Part shown: in pieces, positions 42,678-51,292 of the stretch
Numbering within the stretch: position 1 is the first letter of the stretch
Layout of the letters: each line of letters starts with the position of its first letter
NCBI RefSeq assembly: GCF_963678865.1
Contig: NZ_OY787459.1
Coordinates: 338,501-402,500 of the forward strand
Direction: 5' to 3'
DNA length: 64,000 nucleotides
DNA from: Maridesulfovibrio sp.
Lineage (GTDB): Bacteria > Desulfobacterota > Desulfovibrionia > Desulfovibrionales > Desulfovibrionaceae
The notes under the pieces: model-generated
Seen by the model: only the letters and a program-made list of their open reading frames with translations
Databases searched by the model: none
What the model was told of the DNA's origin: nothing
Program-made: the position numbers and the translations under genes

Positions 42678-43667
42678 ATGTGGATTATTTTGCAGAAAAT
42701 TACTAAAAATTTGATTATCGCGATTCCGGTAATGATGGTTGCGGGGTTTGTGTATGGACTGTTTTTCGATCCCGTCTGGCTCAAATCCATGATTGTTCCG
42801 TTCACTTTTTTAATGGTTTATCCCATGATGGTCACCCTGAAAATCAAAAAAGTTTTCGAGGGCGGGGACGGTAAAGCCCAATTGCTGACTCAATTAATCA
42901 ATTTTGGCATTGTTCCTTTTGTGGCCTATGGATTCGGGTTATATTTTTTCAGTGATAAACCATATATGGCCCTTGGGTTGTTGCTGGCAGGGCTGGTGCC
43001 TACCAGCGGAATGACCATCTCCTGGACCGGATTTGCCAAGGGCAACATGTCCGCAGCAGTGAAAATGACTGTAGTCGGGCTTATCGCCGGGTCTATTCTG
43101 ACTCCGTTTTTTGCGAAAATGCTTCTTGGTGCTTCCATTGAAATTAATCTTTATGCAGTTTTTAAGCAGATTGTGTTTATTGTCTTTTTCCCTATGATTC
43201 TCGGTTTTATGACGCAGCGTTTTCTGGTGGGCAGGTACGGGCAGGAAGATTTCCAAAAGGGTCTCGGTCCAAAATTTCCCTCTTTGTCTACTCTCGGCGT
43301 GCTTGGGATCGTTTTTGTCGCGCTGGCCTTGAAGGCGAAAACAATTGCTTCCGCTCCTGAGGTTTTACTCAGTATTCTTGTCCCCTTGCTGGTGCTTTAC
43401 TTCTTTAACTTTACCCTGAGCACTTTGATCGGCAAAAGTTTTCTGCCCCGTGGAGATGCCATCGCTCTTGTGTACGGTTCGGTGATGCGTAATCTTTCCA
43501 TTGCTCTGGCTATCGCCATAAACGCTTTCGGACCGCAGGGCTCTGACGCGGCTTTGGTTATTGCTATGGCTTATATTATTCAGGTTCAGTCCGCAGCATG
43601 GTATGTTCGCTTTACTGACCGTATCTTCGGAGAGAATACCCCTGCCAAAGTTGCCTACCAAAGCTGA
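42678..43667 (+). CDS. BASS-family sodium-dependent transporter / arsenite-permease-like
   Basis: A 329-residue inner-membrane protein with about ten helices, of the bile acid:sodium symporter superfamily that includes ACR3 arsenite permeases. Typical loops are LLAGLVPTSGMTISWTGFAKGN near residue 98 and the late segment YGSVMRNLSIALAIAINAFG. The Cys of helix 4 required in ACR3 is not present, so arsenite export is doubtful and an organic-anion or pantoate-type substrate is possible. An AGGAGAA site precedes the start. It is followed by a terminator and is divergent from the Crp/Fnr gene. Confidence 0.78.
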   Translation: MWIILQKITKNLIIAIPVMMVAGFVYGLFFDPVWLKSMIVPFTFLMVYPMMVTLKIKKVFEGGDGKAQLLTQLINFGIVPFVAYGFGLYFFSDKPYMALGLLLAGLVPTSGMTISWTGFAKGNMSAAVKMTVVGLIAGSILTPFFAKMLLGASIEINLYAVFKQIVFIVFFPMILGFMTQRFLVGRYGQEDFQKGLGPKFPSLSTLGVLGIVFVALALKAKTIASAPEVLLSILVPLLVLYFFNFTLSTLIGKSFLPRGDAIALVYGSVMRNLSIALAIAINAFGPQGSDAALVIAMAYIIQVQSAAWYVRFTDRIFGENTPAKVAYQS

Positions 43668-43715
43668 TAGTTTAATCTCAGTGGAGCTGCGTCATTGCTC
43701 TTGGATAATTTATTC

Positions 43716-43740
43716 AACCCCGTTCATTTCGAACGGGGTT
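43716..43740 (+). terminator. Terminator after the BASS transporter gene
   Basis: A perfect 10-bp stem (43716-43725 with 43731-43740) with a 5-base loop and a modest T-rich tail. Confidence 0.8.
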
Positions 43741-43761
43741 ATTCTTAAATTTGTTGTTGAC

Positions 43762-43780
43762 ATTGAAAATCGTTTTCAAT
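43762..43780. promoter_or_regulatory. Fur-box-like palindrome
   Basis: Perfect 8-bp arms ATTGAAAA and TTTTCAAT flank TCG. The sequence resembles iron-regulator (Fur) sites of the TGAAAAT...TTTTCA type. It lies about 67 bp upstream of the small TPR protein gene and just after TTGTTGACA, a possible -35 element (43753-43761). Confidence 0.6.
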
Positions 43781-43846
43781 ACATTTAAATCAACAAACAA
43801 GGAAAATCTTTTTGATAATCAATAAATATATTTCAGGAGAGTGAAT

Positions 43847-44161
43847 ATGTGCAAACTCGGTAAGGCATGGGAACTTAACAGAGAAGGTATGCAAGCCTGC
43901 AACAACGGTGAATTTGATAAGGCTGAAAGCAATTTGAAAACTGCTATTCAGATGTCCCAGTGCAAGTCCAAGAAAATTCACAGGGCGACCCTGCATAACA
44001 ATCTTGCCGTAGTTCTGCAGATGTCAGGTAAAATGGAGGAGGCTGTTCAAGCCTACGATCTCGCAATCAGCTTTCTCAATCCGGGGCATAAGGGGCAGGC
44101 TGCTTTGATTGAGCGAATTGAATCCAAAAGGGAGCAATTGATACAGCAGCTTGCGGCATAA
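43847..44161 (+). CDS. Small TPR-repeat protein
   Basis: About 104 residues, soluble, with two to three tetratricopeptide repeats (GMQACNNGEFDKAESNLKTA and LQMSGKMEEAVQAYDLAISF) that mediate protein-protein contacts. The ATG at 43847 has AGGAG at good spacing; the in-frame GTG at 43841 is too close to it. Cysteines occur at the N-terminus (MCKLG) and in QACNNG and SQCKSKK. The Fur-like box upstream suggests iron-dependent expression. The function is unknown. Confidence 0.78.
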   Translation: MCKLGKAWELNREGMQACNNGEFDKAESNLKTAIQMSQCKSKKIHRATLHNNLAVVLQMSGKMEEAVQAYDLAISFLNPGHKGQAALIERIESKREQLIQQLAA

Positions 44162-44586
44162 ATTTTTGATAATACGCATCTCCTCCTTGCTTGGCGGAGT
44201 CTCTTCTTGAGGCTTCGCCTTCTTTATTAATGATAGAAGGGCTATTGCAGACATCTTATAAAACACAGCTAGCGGAATCTGTATGAATAAGATTGAAGAC
44301 CGCGTGCCATATGAAACATGACGTTCCAAACTTTTGTCCCTTGCAGCTGGAGTTTTTTAACAAGTCTGCCAGATTTTTTTGTTTTTAGGCCAAAAAACAG
44401 GAATTTATTCATTATTTGCGGTTGAACTCCTGTAAGGGGGTTGACTTTGTGGGGAAACTGCCTAAATAATCCCAGTTCTTTTGTTGGAATAATGTGAAAG
44501 ACTTCACTTTGACCGACTCAAGCCAAAGTACACAACTGCCGGAGCGATTTGTTTGCGGCGGATATATTTTCCAGGAGGATGCCAAG
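44162..44586. other. Intergenic region and promoter of the tig-clpPX block
   Basis: 425 bp without a gene. The start holds GGCTTCGCC, similar to the motif in the repeat region near 63437, possibly a shared extragenic repeat. The last part must hold the trigger factor promoter, and TTGACTTTG at 44439 is a candidate -35 element. The leader ends in AGGAGG near 44572. Confidence 0.4.
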
Positions 44587-45894
44587 ATGGATTTTAATAT
44601 TGAAGAAGTATCAGCGGTTGAAAGAGAGATTAAAGTTTCTGTACCCGCTGAAGAAGTAGGTGCTGCGCTGGACGCAACCGTTGCCCTGTACAAGGTACAG
44701 ACCCCGATAAAGGGCTTCAGAAAGGGTAAAGTTCCCGCTTCTGTTATCCAGTCCAAGTACAAAAAGCAGATTATCAGTGAAGCTACTACAGACCTGATCA
44801 ACTATCAGATCAACGAAATCCTCAACGGCGAATCCTTCGTACCTGTTTCCAAGATTGACGTTGATGCTAAGGAACTGGTTCGCGGTGAAGACTTCAGCTA
44901 CGTGATCAAATTTGAAATCATTCCCGAATTCGATACTCCCGGCTACCTCGGCCTGCCTGTTGAAGAAGAGCGTGCTGAAGTTTCCGACGAAGATCTCAAG
45001 GACGTTGAAACCAGACTCCTGCAGTCCATGGCTAAGATCGCTCCCATCGAAGAAGACCGTCCCGCAAAAGACGGTGAACTCGCTTCCGTAACTTTCTCCG
45101 CTGAAATGGACGGTGAACCCATTCCCGGTGTTCAGGCTGACAACTTTGACCTGCCCATCGGTGAAGGTCACTCCCTTGAAGAATTTGAAGATTTCGTCAA
45201 GACTCTGAAATCAGGTGAGTCCGGTGAAACCGACATCACTTTCCCCGAAGATTTCATCAACTCTGATCTCGCAGGCAAAACTGCAACCATGAAGGTTACT
45301 GTTCACGCTGTTAAAGAGCGTAAAATGCCTGAGCTCACAGATGAAGTTGTAAAACAGGCCGGTGGTTTCGAGTCCGTTGAAAAAATGCGTGAAGTAGTTA
45401 AGCAGTCTTACACTGCAAACCGCAAGCAGCTTAACAAATCTGCAGCTCAGACCAAACTGATCAGCGATATCGTTAAGGAACTCGACTTCCCTCTGCCTCC
45501 TTCCCTTATGCAAGACCGTCTTGACCGCATGGTTGCTGACGTTATCGGTCGTGCTGAGCGTTCCGGCAAGAGCTTTGAATCTCTCGGCAAAACCATGGAA
45601 GAGCTTCGTGAAGAGCAGCGTCCCGTGGCAGAAGAGTCCGTACGTACTGAAATCTTCCTGCTTACTGTGGCTAAACGTGAAGAACTTGAAGTTCAGCCTC
45701 AGGATGTTGAAGGCGCTCTTTACCAGATCGCACAGCAGACACATCAGGACTTCAGTTCTGTTAAATCCTACTACGAAGAGAATAACCTGCTTATTCCTCT
45801 TAAGGATCGCCTGCTTGCTGATAAAGCAGCTGAATTTATCTACGAAAATGCCGATGTTACTGAAATCGATCCTGTTAAAAAGGACAAAGAGTAA
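44587..45894 (+). CDS. tig: Trigger factor
   Basis: Ribosome-associated chaperone and peptidyl-prolyl isomerase of about 435 residues. The N-terminal ribosome-binding domain has the signature region GFRKGKVPASVIQSKYKKQI (near residue 44). The FKBP-like domain follows (DGELASVTFSAEMDGEPI...GEGHSLEEFEDF), then the long helical C-terminal arm. The ATG at 44587 has AGGAGG upstream; codons back to 44494 are open but not family-like. It heads the conserved tig-clpP-clpX order and is followed by its own terminator. Confidence 0.95.
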   Translation: MDFNIEEVSAVEREIKVSVPAEEVGAALDATVALYKVQTPIKGFRKGKVPASVIQSKYKKQIISEATTDLINYQINEILNGESFVPVSKIDVDAKELVRGEDFSYVIKFEIIPEFDTPGYLGLPVEEERAEVSDEDLKDVETRLLQSMAKIAPIEEDRPAKDGELASVTFSAEMDGEPIPGVQADNFDLPIGEGHSLEEFEDFVKTLKSGESGETDITFPEDFINSDLAGKTATMKVTVHAVKERKMPELTDEVVKQAGGFESVEKMREVVKQSYTANRKQLNKSAAQTKLISDIVKELDFPLPPSLMQDRLDRMVADVIGRAERSGKSFESLGKTMEELREEQRPVAEESVRTEIFLLTVAKREELEVQPQDVEGALYQIAQQTHQDFSSVKSYYEENNLLIPLKDRLLADKAAEFIYENADVTEIDPVKKDKE

Positions 45895-45918
45895 TTTCAG
45901 CCGATTGATAAATATGTT

Positions 45919-45954
45919 CGGCGGCGTGGTTTCTCTGACCGCGCCGCCGTTTTT
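45919..45954 (+). terminator. Terminator after tig
   Basis: A 12-bp G-C-rich stem (45919-45930 with 45938-45949, one wobble) followed by TTTTT. Confidence 0.88.
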
Positions 45955-46154
45955 GCTTTGCAGGAAATAGGTTGTTAATAATTCTATATGCGGTTAACAG
46001 TGTGTAGTGTTAAACCTGCCTGATTTGGACTTGTACTCAAGCCTTCAAATGTTTAGGATGATTTTCAAGTGAACATCCGTTTGGAATCGGACGGGTTTAT
46101 TTTCAGCTAGTTTAAGTTTTCATTAATATTACTAAATATTTCCGGGAGATATAG

Positions 46155-46763
46155 ATGTCTGGAACTATACCTATTGTTGTTGAGACTACAGGGCGTACTG
46201 AACGCGCTTACGATATTTATTCCCGTCTTCTCAAAGATAGAATCATCCTGCTCAGTGGTGAAGTAGACGATCATGTTGCCAGCGTAATCTGCGCACAGCT
46301 TCTTTTTCTGGAATCTGAAGATCCTGAAAAAGAAATCTACATGTACATCAACTCCCCCGGCGGCGTGGTGACAGCTGGCATGGCAATTTATGATACCATG
46401 CAATATATTTCATCTCCGGTAGCAACACTCTGCATGGGACAGGCCGCAAGCATGGGTGCTTTTCTGCTTAGCGCAGGTGAGAAGGGCCAGAGATACTCAC
46501 TGCCTCACAGCCGTATCCTCATCCATCAGCCTCTGGGCGGTGCTCAGGGACAGGCTACTGACATTGATATTCAGGCCCGTGAAATTTTAAGACTTAAAAA
46601 ATCCCTTAACTCAATCATGGCCGAAAATACCGGCAAAACCGTGGAGGAGATTGAGAAGGATACGGATCGCGATAACTTCATGTCCGCTGCTGAAGCTGTA
46701 GAATACGGCCTCATCGACAAGGTTCTGGAGAGTCGCGGAAATATTGAATCCAAGGAAGGTTAA
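46155..46763 (+). CDS. clpP: ATP-dependent Clp protease proteolytic subunit
   Basis: A 202-residue serine protease that forms the 14-mer chamber used by ClpX. The catalytic Ser is in [20 protein letters not shown] (near 98), the His in [16 protein letters not shown] (near 123), and the Asp in [15 protein letters not shown] (near 172). A short N-terminal stretch ([14 protein letters not shown]) is typical of the processed leader. A GGGAGA site precedes the ATG. clpX starts 6 bp after its stop. Confidence 0.97.
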   Translation: MSGTIPIVVETTGRTERAYDIYSRLLKDRIILLSGEVDDHVASVICAQLLFLESEDPEKEIYMYINSPGGVVTAGMAIYDTMQYISSPVATLCMGQAASMGAFLLSAGEKGQRYSLPHSRILIHQPLGGAQGQATDIDIQAREILRLKKSLNSIMAENTGKTVEEIEKDTDRDNFMSAAEAVEYGLIDKVLESRGNIESKEG

Positions 46764-46769
46764 TTCCTT

Positions 46770-48023
46770 ATGAGTAATGAAAATAACGGTTCAGGACAGG
46801 ACCTTCATTGCTCCTTTTGTTCCAAGTCTCAGGATGAGGTGCAGCGACTGATCGCCGGACCTGATGTCTACATCTGCGATGAATGCGTCCAGCTTTGTAA
46901 TGACATCATGGCCCAGGAAGCGGTCGGTGAGGAGTTTGATGCAGGTAAGCTTTTGTCCCCACAGGAAATTAAAGAGCTGCTGGATGAATATGTTATCGGT
47001 CAGGAACATCCCAAAAAGATTCTGGCTGTAGCTGTTCATAATCACTATAAGCGTGTGTTTTACACACAGTCCAGCGGTGCTGACGATATTGAAATTGATA
47101 AGAGCAACATCCTTCTTATCGGTCCCACCGGGTCCGGTAAAACTTTGCTGGCTCAGACTTTGGCAAGAGTACTTAAGGTTCCCTTTGCCATTGCGGATGC
47201 CACTACATTAACCGAAGCCGGTTATGTGGGCGAGGACGTTGAAAACATCCTTGTTCAGCTTTTGCAGAATGCTGATTATGACATTGATGCTGCTTCCCGC
47301 GGGATTATCTACATTGATGAAATTGACAAGATTTCCCGCAAGGGAGACAGCCCTTCCATCACCAGAGATGTTTCCGGTGAAGGTGTGCAGCAGGCTCTGT
47401 TGAAGATTATTGAAGGAACTGAAGCCAATATTCCGCCCAAAGGCGGCCGCAAACATCCGCAGCAGGAATTCATCAGGCTGGATACCTCTAATATCCTTTT
47501 TATCCTCGGCGGCGCGTTTATCGGTTTGGATTCTATCGTGCAACAGCGCATGTCCGGTTCCGGTATCGGTTTCGGAGCTAAGGTAGAAAGCAAGAATGAC
47601 AAGGGTATCAGTGAAATGTTCGCCAAGGCAGAACCGGCCGATCTGGTCAAGTTCGGGCTTATTCCCGAATTTGTGGGCCGTATTCCGGTTCAGACAGCGC
47701 TTTCCGAACTGACAGAAGAAGATCTCGTACGGATTCTGCAGGAACCCAAGAATGCGCTGGTCAAGCAGTACAAAAAAATGTTTGACCTCGACGGTGTTCG
47801 TTTGACCTTTACTGCCAACGCCCTGAAAGCGATTGCCGCAAAGGCTGTTGAACGTAAAACAGGTGCTCGCGGCCTACGTAACGTTCTGGAATCCATCATG
47901 CTCGATATCATGTACAAGCTTCCTTCCATGAGCGGAGTTAAGGAGTGCGTGATCAACAAGAGTGTTGTTGATACCGGAATGGAACCCATTTTGTTCTTCC
48001 ATAACGAAGTCAAAAGTGCTTAG
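46770..48023 (+). CDS. clpX: ClpX ATPase subunit
   Basis: A 417-residue AAA+ unfoldase. The N-terminal zinc finger uses CSFCSKS and CDECVQLC (residues about 12-42). Walker A is GPTGSGKT near 113, Walker B is [10 protein letters not shown] near 177, and the substrate pore loop (GYVGED) lies near 150. The IGF-type ClpP-docking loop is IGFGAK near 267. It is organised with clpP and followed by a strong terminator. Confidence 0.97.
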   Translation: MSNENNGSGQDLHCSFCSKSQDEVQRLIAGPDVYICDECVQLCNDIMAQEAVGEEFDAGKLLSPQEIKELLDEYVIGQEHPKKILAVAVHNHYKRVFYTQSSGADDIEIDKSNILLIGPTGSGKTLLAQTLARVLKVPFAIADATTLTEAGYVGEDVENILVQLLQNADYDIDAASRGIIYIDEIDKISRKGDSPSITRDVSGEGVQQALLKIIEGTEANIPPKGGRKHPQQEFIRLDTSNILFILGGAFIGLDSIVQQRMSGSGIGFGAKVESKNDKGISEMFAKAEPADLVKFGLIPEFVGRIPVQTALSELTEEDLVRILQEPKNALVKQYKKMFDLDGVRLTFTANALKAIAAKAVERKTGARGLRNVLESIMLDIMYKLPSMSGVKECVINKSVVDTGMEPILFFHNEVKSA

Positions 48024-48046
48024 CCTTTTTTAAACTGTTATTATTT

Positions 48047-48084
48047 AAGCCTCCTATCCTTTTTGGGTCGGAGGCTTTTTTTTT
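48047..48084 (+). terminator. Terminator after clpX
   Basis: AAGCCTCC (48047-48054) pairs with GGAGGCTT (48070-48077), followed by a run of T residues. Confidence 0.9.
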
Positions 48085-48202
48085 GTCCTCGTGCTTAAAA
48101 GCTGATACTCTTCCGCAGGCTTGTTTCATTTTAAGGGATTGGCAACAATTGATTAATAAAGTATTATCTAATTTCACATAGATAATTTATTTTTAGGTCA
48201 TT

Positions 48203-50908
48203 ATGTTTATGAAAAAAAAATTGTTAATTCTTTTTAGCTTGATATTTCTGCTTGTCTTTTTTGCTAGCACCGGGTTGTCAGCAGAGCGTAAAGTTTTGCT
48301 CATCAATTCATATCATCCCGGATTTCCTACTTTCTTCGATCAAATCGAAGGCCTTAAATCTGTTCTCGGTCCTGCCGGAGTACATCTTGATGTGGAATTT
48401 ATGGATTCTAAACGATTCATGAATGAGAAAAATATTAGTGCTTTCAAAGAGTTGCTGGCGATGAAGCTTTCAGAGTTAGGCCGGTATAACGTTATTGTTA
48501 CCTCGGATGATAATGCTCTGAATTTTGCGCTTGAGAACCGGAATAAGCTTTTTCCCGATATTCCGGTTGTTTTTTGTGGAGTTAATAACCAGTCTAAGGC
48601 TCGATCCCTAAACAACAATGATGATTTTACCGGGGTTATTGAGGCGGTTTCCATGGAAGAAACAATTGCATCAATAACTAATATTTTCCCCAATATTAAT
48701 AAGATCTATTCCATAGTGGATTCAACTCCCAGTGGACAAGCGGATCTTTCGGTGATGAATCAGTTGTTGGATAAATTTCCAGCTATTGAATTTGAGGAAC
48801 TTTCACTAAAACATATGAGCTGGGCGGAACTGGGTGATGCTTTGTCTTCTTTGTCCGCTGACAGTGCTGTTTTACTGCTTTCCGCCTATCGCGATAAATT
48901 CGGTTTTTCAAAATCTTTTGACGATAGTTTGCAGGCCATTATGTCTCGTTGCCAAAGACCAGTCTTTCATCTTTATGAACATGGCCTTGGCGACGGGATT
49001 TTCGGGGGGAAGGTAATATCTCATTTTGAGCAGGGAGTTATTGCCGGGCGTATAGCTCTTGATATTATCAATGGCAGGGCCGTTAAAGACCTTCCTGTTG
49101 TTGAAGGTGGTGACGCCAATAAATTTGTTTTTGATCGTAATATGTTGAACCGTTATAATGTTAGTGATTATTTACTTCCGAAAAATCACACCATAATCAA
49201 CGAAACTAAATCTCTGTGGAAAAGCCATAAAATTGAAATAGTTGTCGGAAGTCTTATCATTCTGGTACTTTTGGTTTTTTCCATTGCATTATTATTAGCC
49301 TACATCAAATTGCACCGGACGAAGGAACTGGTCCGTGTGAGTCAGGAAAGGTTTGCCCTTGCCATGGCTGCAAACAAGGATGGTGTGTGGGATTGGAACA
49401 TTAAAACAGATGATGTTTATTATAGTCCCGGCTACAAAGCCATGCTTGGATATGGTGAATATGAGCTCCCGTACCATGTTGATTCATGGCTTGACCTTAT
49501 CCATGAGGATGACAGGGAGCAGGCTTTCATCGAGAACAGTAAGTGTATAGATAATAAAATTGAGAATTTTGAAGTAGAATTCCGTATGCAGCACAGGGAC
49601 GGAAGGTGGTTGTGGATTCTCGGGCGCGGTAATGCTGTAGAGAGGGATAAGTCTGGAAAGGCTGTGCGAATGATCGGTACACATACCGATATAACTGAAT
49701 TGAAAAGTTCTCTTGTAGAAAACAGGCTTTTGCGTAACTATCTGAAAAGTATAATTGATTCTATGCCCTTTATCTTGGTTGGATTGAACAGCGAAGGACA
49801 GGTGACTCGCTGGAACAAGAAGGCTTCTGAGGTTGCCGGGCTTAGCGATGAACATGTTTTAGGACGTCAGGTTGACGATGTTTTTCCCAGATTATCTCCG
49901 TATATGGAGCATGTCAGGGAAACGGCGCGAAGTCGCGAAGTCTGGACTGATTCACGTGTCGTGCGCAAAAAAGATGGTGATATTTTTTATGATGACATTA
50001 TGATCTACCCGCTTTTTGATGAAGAACAGGAGGGCGTTGTTGTATTGATTGAAGATGTAACGGAGCGGGTCAGGTTGGAGGATATGCTGGTCCAGAACGA
50101 AAAGATGCTTTCTGTGGGGGGACTTGCTGCAGGCATGGCCCATGAGATCAATAACCCGCTTGGAGTTATTGCACAGGGAACCCAGAATATATTAAGGCGG
50201 CTTCTGGGTGATCTTCCCGCGAACCAGAAAGCGGCAGAGAAAAGGGGAGTGAATCTCGAAGATCTGCAGGGTTATATGTATGACCGGGGAATTCCTAAAA
50301 TTATCGACGGGATAGCTTCCGCTGTTGACCGGGCAGGAAGAATTGTCAGGAATACGCTCAGCTTCAGCCGCAAGAATCAGGACAATTTTAAGCAGCATTC
50401 TCTTGCTGAGCTTTTAGACAAGACAATAGATCTTGCCGGAAATGAATATAATCTCTCGACTAAATATGATTTTAAGAAAATTGAGATTGTCCGTGAATAC
50501 GATATTGATGTGCCTACTGTTTTTTGTGAAGGAAGTGAAATTCAACAGGTCTTCTTGAATCTTTTGAAGAATGGTGCCCAGTCCATGAATTCGAAGGAAT
50601 ATGAGAACGAAGGCCCGAAATTCATACTCCGTTCTTATGAGACGTCAGGTTGCATTAATATTGAAATTGAAGATAACGGGCAGGGCATTGACAGCGCAGT
50701 CCGTAAACGGATCTTCGAACCTTTCTACACAACTAAAAAGGTAGGAGAAGGAACGGGATTGGGACTGGCGATTTCATACTTTATTATAGCTGACCTTCAT
50801 CAGGGTTCTTTGGATGTTTATTCTTCTCCGGGCCATTGGACGAAGTTTGTTATCTCGTTGCCTATTCTGCAACAGCATTTGGAAAATGAGATTTCGGCAA
50901 TAGGATGA
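48203..50908 (+). CDS. Sensor histidine kinase with periplasmic binding domain and two PAS domains
   Basis: A 901-residue membrane kinase. A signal sequence is followed by a periplasmic domain (about 28-330) of the ABC-substrate-binding type (RKVLLINSYHPGFPTFFDQI, VVFCGVNNQ). One membrane helix lies near 348-370. The PAS domains are at about 385-495 and 515-625. The HisKA domain has the phospho-His in MAHEINNPLG near 646, and the ATPase has NLLKNGAQ, IEDNGQGID and GEGTGLGLAIS. There is no receiver domain and no response regulator gene beside it, so its partner is encoded elsewhere. It interrupts the usual clpX-lon neighbourhood. The start at 48203 has weak ribosome-binding bases (TAGGTC). Confidence 0.9.
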   Translation: MFMKKKLLILFSLIFLLVFFASTGLSAERKVLLINSYHPGFPTFFDQIEGLKSVLGPAGVHLDVEFMDSKRFMNEKNISAFKELLAMKLSELGRYNVIVTSDDNALNFALENRNKLFPDIPVVFCGVNNQSKARSLNNNDDFTGVIEAVSMEETIASITNIFPNINKIYSIVDSTPSGQADLSVMNQLLDKFPAIEFEELSLKHMSWAELGDALSSLSADSAVLLLSAYRDKFGFSKSFDDSLQAIMSRCQRPVFHLYEHGLGDGIFGGKVISHFEQGVIAGRIALDIINGRAVKDLPVVEGGDANKFVFDRNMLNRYNVSDYLLPKNHTIINETKSLWKSHKIEIVVGSLIILVLLVFSIALLLAYIKLHRTKELVRVSQERFALAMAANKDGVWDWNIKTDDVYYSPGYKAMLGYGEYELPYHVDSWLDLIHEDDREQAFIENSKCIDNKIENFEVEFRMQHRDGRWLWILGRGNAVERDKSGKAVRMIGTHTDITELKSSLVENRLLRNYLKSIIDSMPFILVGLNSEGQVTRWNKKASEVAGLSDEHVLGRQVDDVFPRLSPYMEHVRETARSREVWTDSRVVRKKDGDIFYDDIMIYPLFDEEQEGVVVLIEDVTERVRLEDMLVQNEKMLSVGGLAAGMAHEINNPLGVIAQGTQNILRRLLGDLPANQKAAEKRGVNLEDLQGYMYDRGIPKIIDGIASAVDRAGRIVRNTLSFSRKNQDNFKQHSLAELLDKTIDLAGNEYNLSTKYDFKKIEIVREYDIDVPTVFCEGSEIQQVFLNLLKNGAQSMNSKEYENEGPKFILRSYETSGCINIEIEDNGQGIDSAVRKRIFEPFYTTKKVGEGTGLGLAISYFIIADLHQGSLDVYSSPGHWTKFVISLPILQQHLENEISAIG

Positions 50909-51292
50909 ATCAGTTTTTAAAGAACCGGGGTAATCCTATTGAAACTTTTCCCGATAGAGAGTGCAGTCCCCGCCAGCAGGTGTTTTTTATGTATAATGTA
51001 ATTAATCACGGTTTGCGGTTTGACAAAATGGTAGCAGGTATTATTTCATGTTTCTAAAGGTTTATCGTTTCCTTGCTTTTCAGCTTCACATGGCTGAAAC
51101 AAAGTGACAGGTGAACGCAGGCAAGTTTACGATATGCTGATGACTTTTTTAAAAATCAATCGTCGTGTTAATTGTTTAACTGACATTTCAACATAACATT
51201 TTTCCCTGATTTGGTGCCTAAGCCTATGAACGGACGTATCGTTTGTTCTCGTTCGGTTTAAAGACGTTTCCGGGTTAAAAGCAGGAGGATAA
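50909..51292. promoter_or_regulatory. Upstream region of lon
   Basis: 384 bp without a gene. TTGACA at 51020-51025 could be a -35 element, but no good -10 follows at 16-18 bp. I saw no clear heat-shock (sigma-32) promoter or CIRCE element. The leader ends in AGGAGG just before the lon start. Confidence 0.35.

Noticed and set aside
51020..51048. Sigma-70 promoter of lon with TTGACA
   Set aside because: No acceptable -10 box follows at 16-18 bp.
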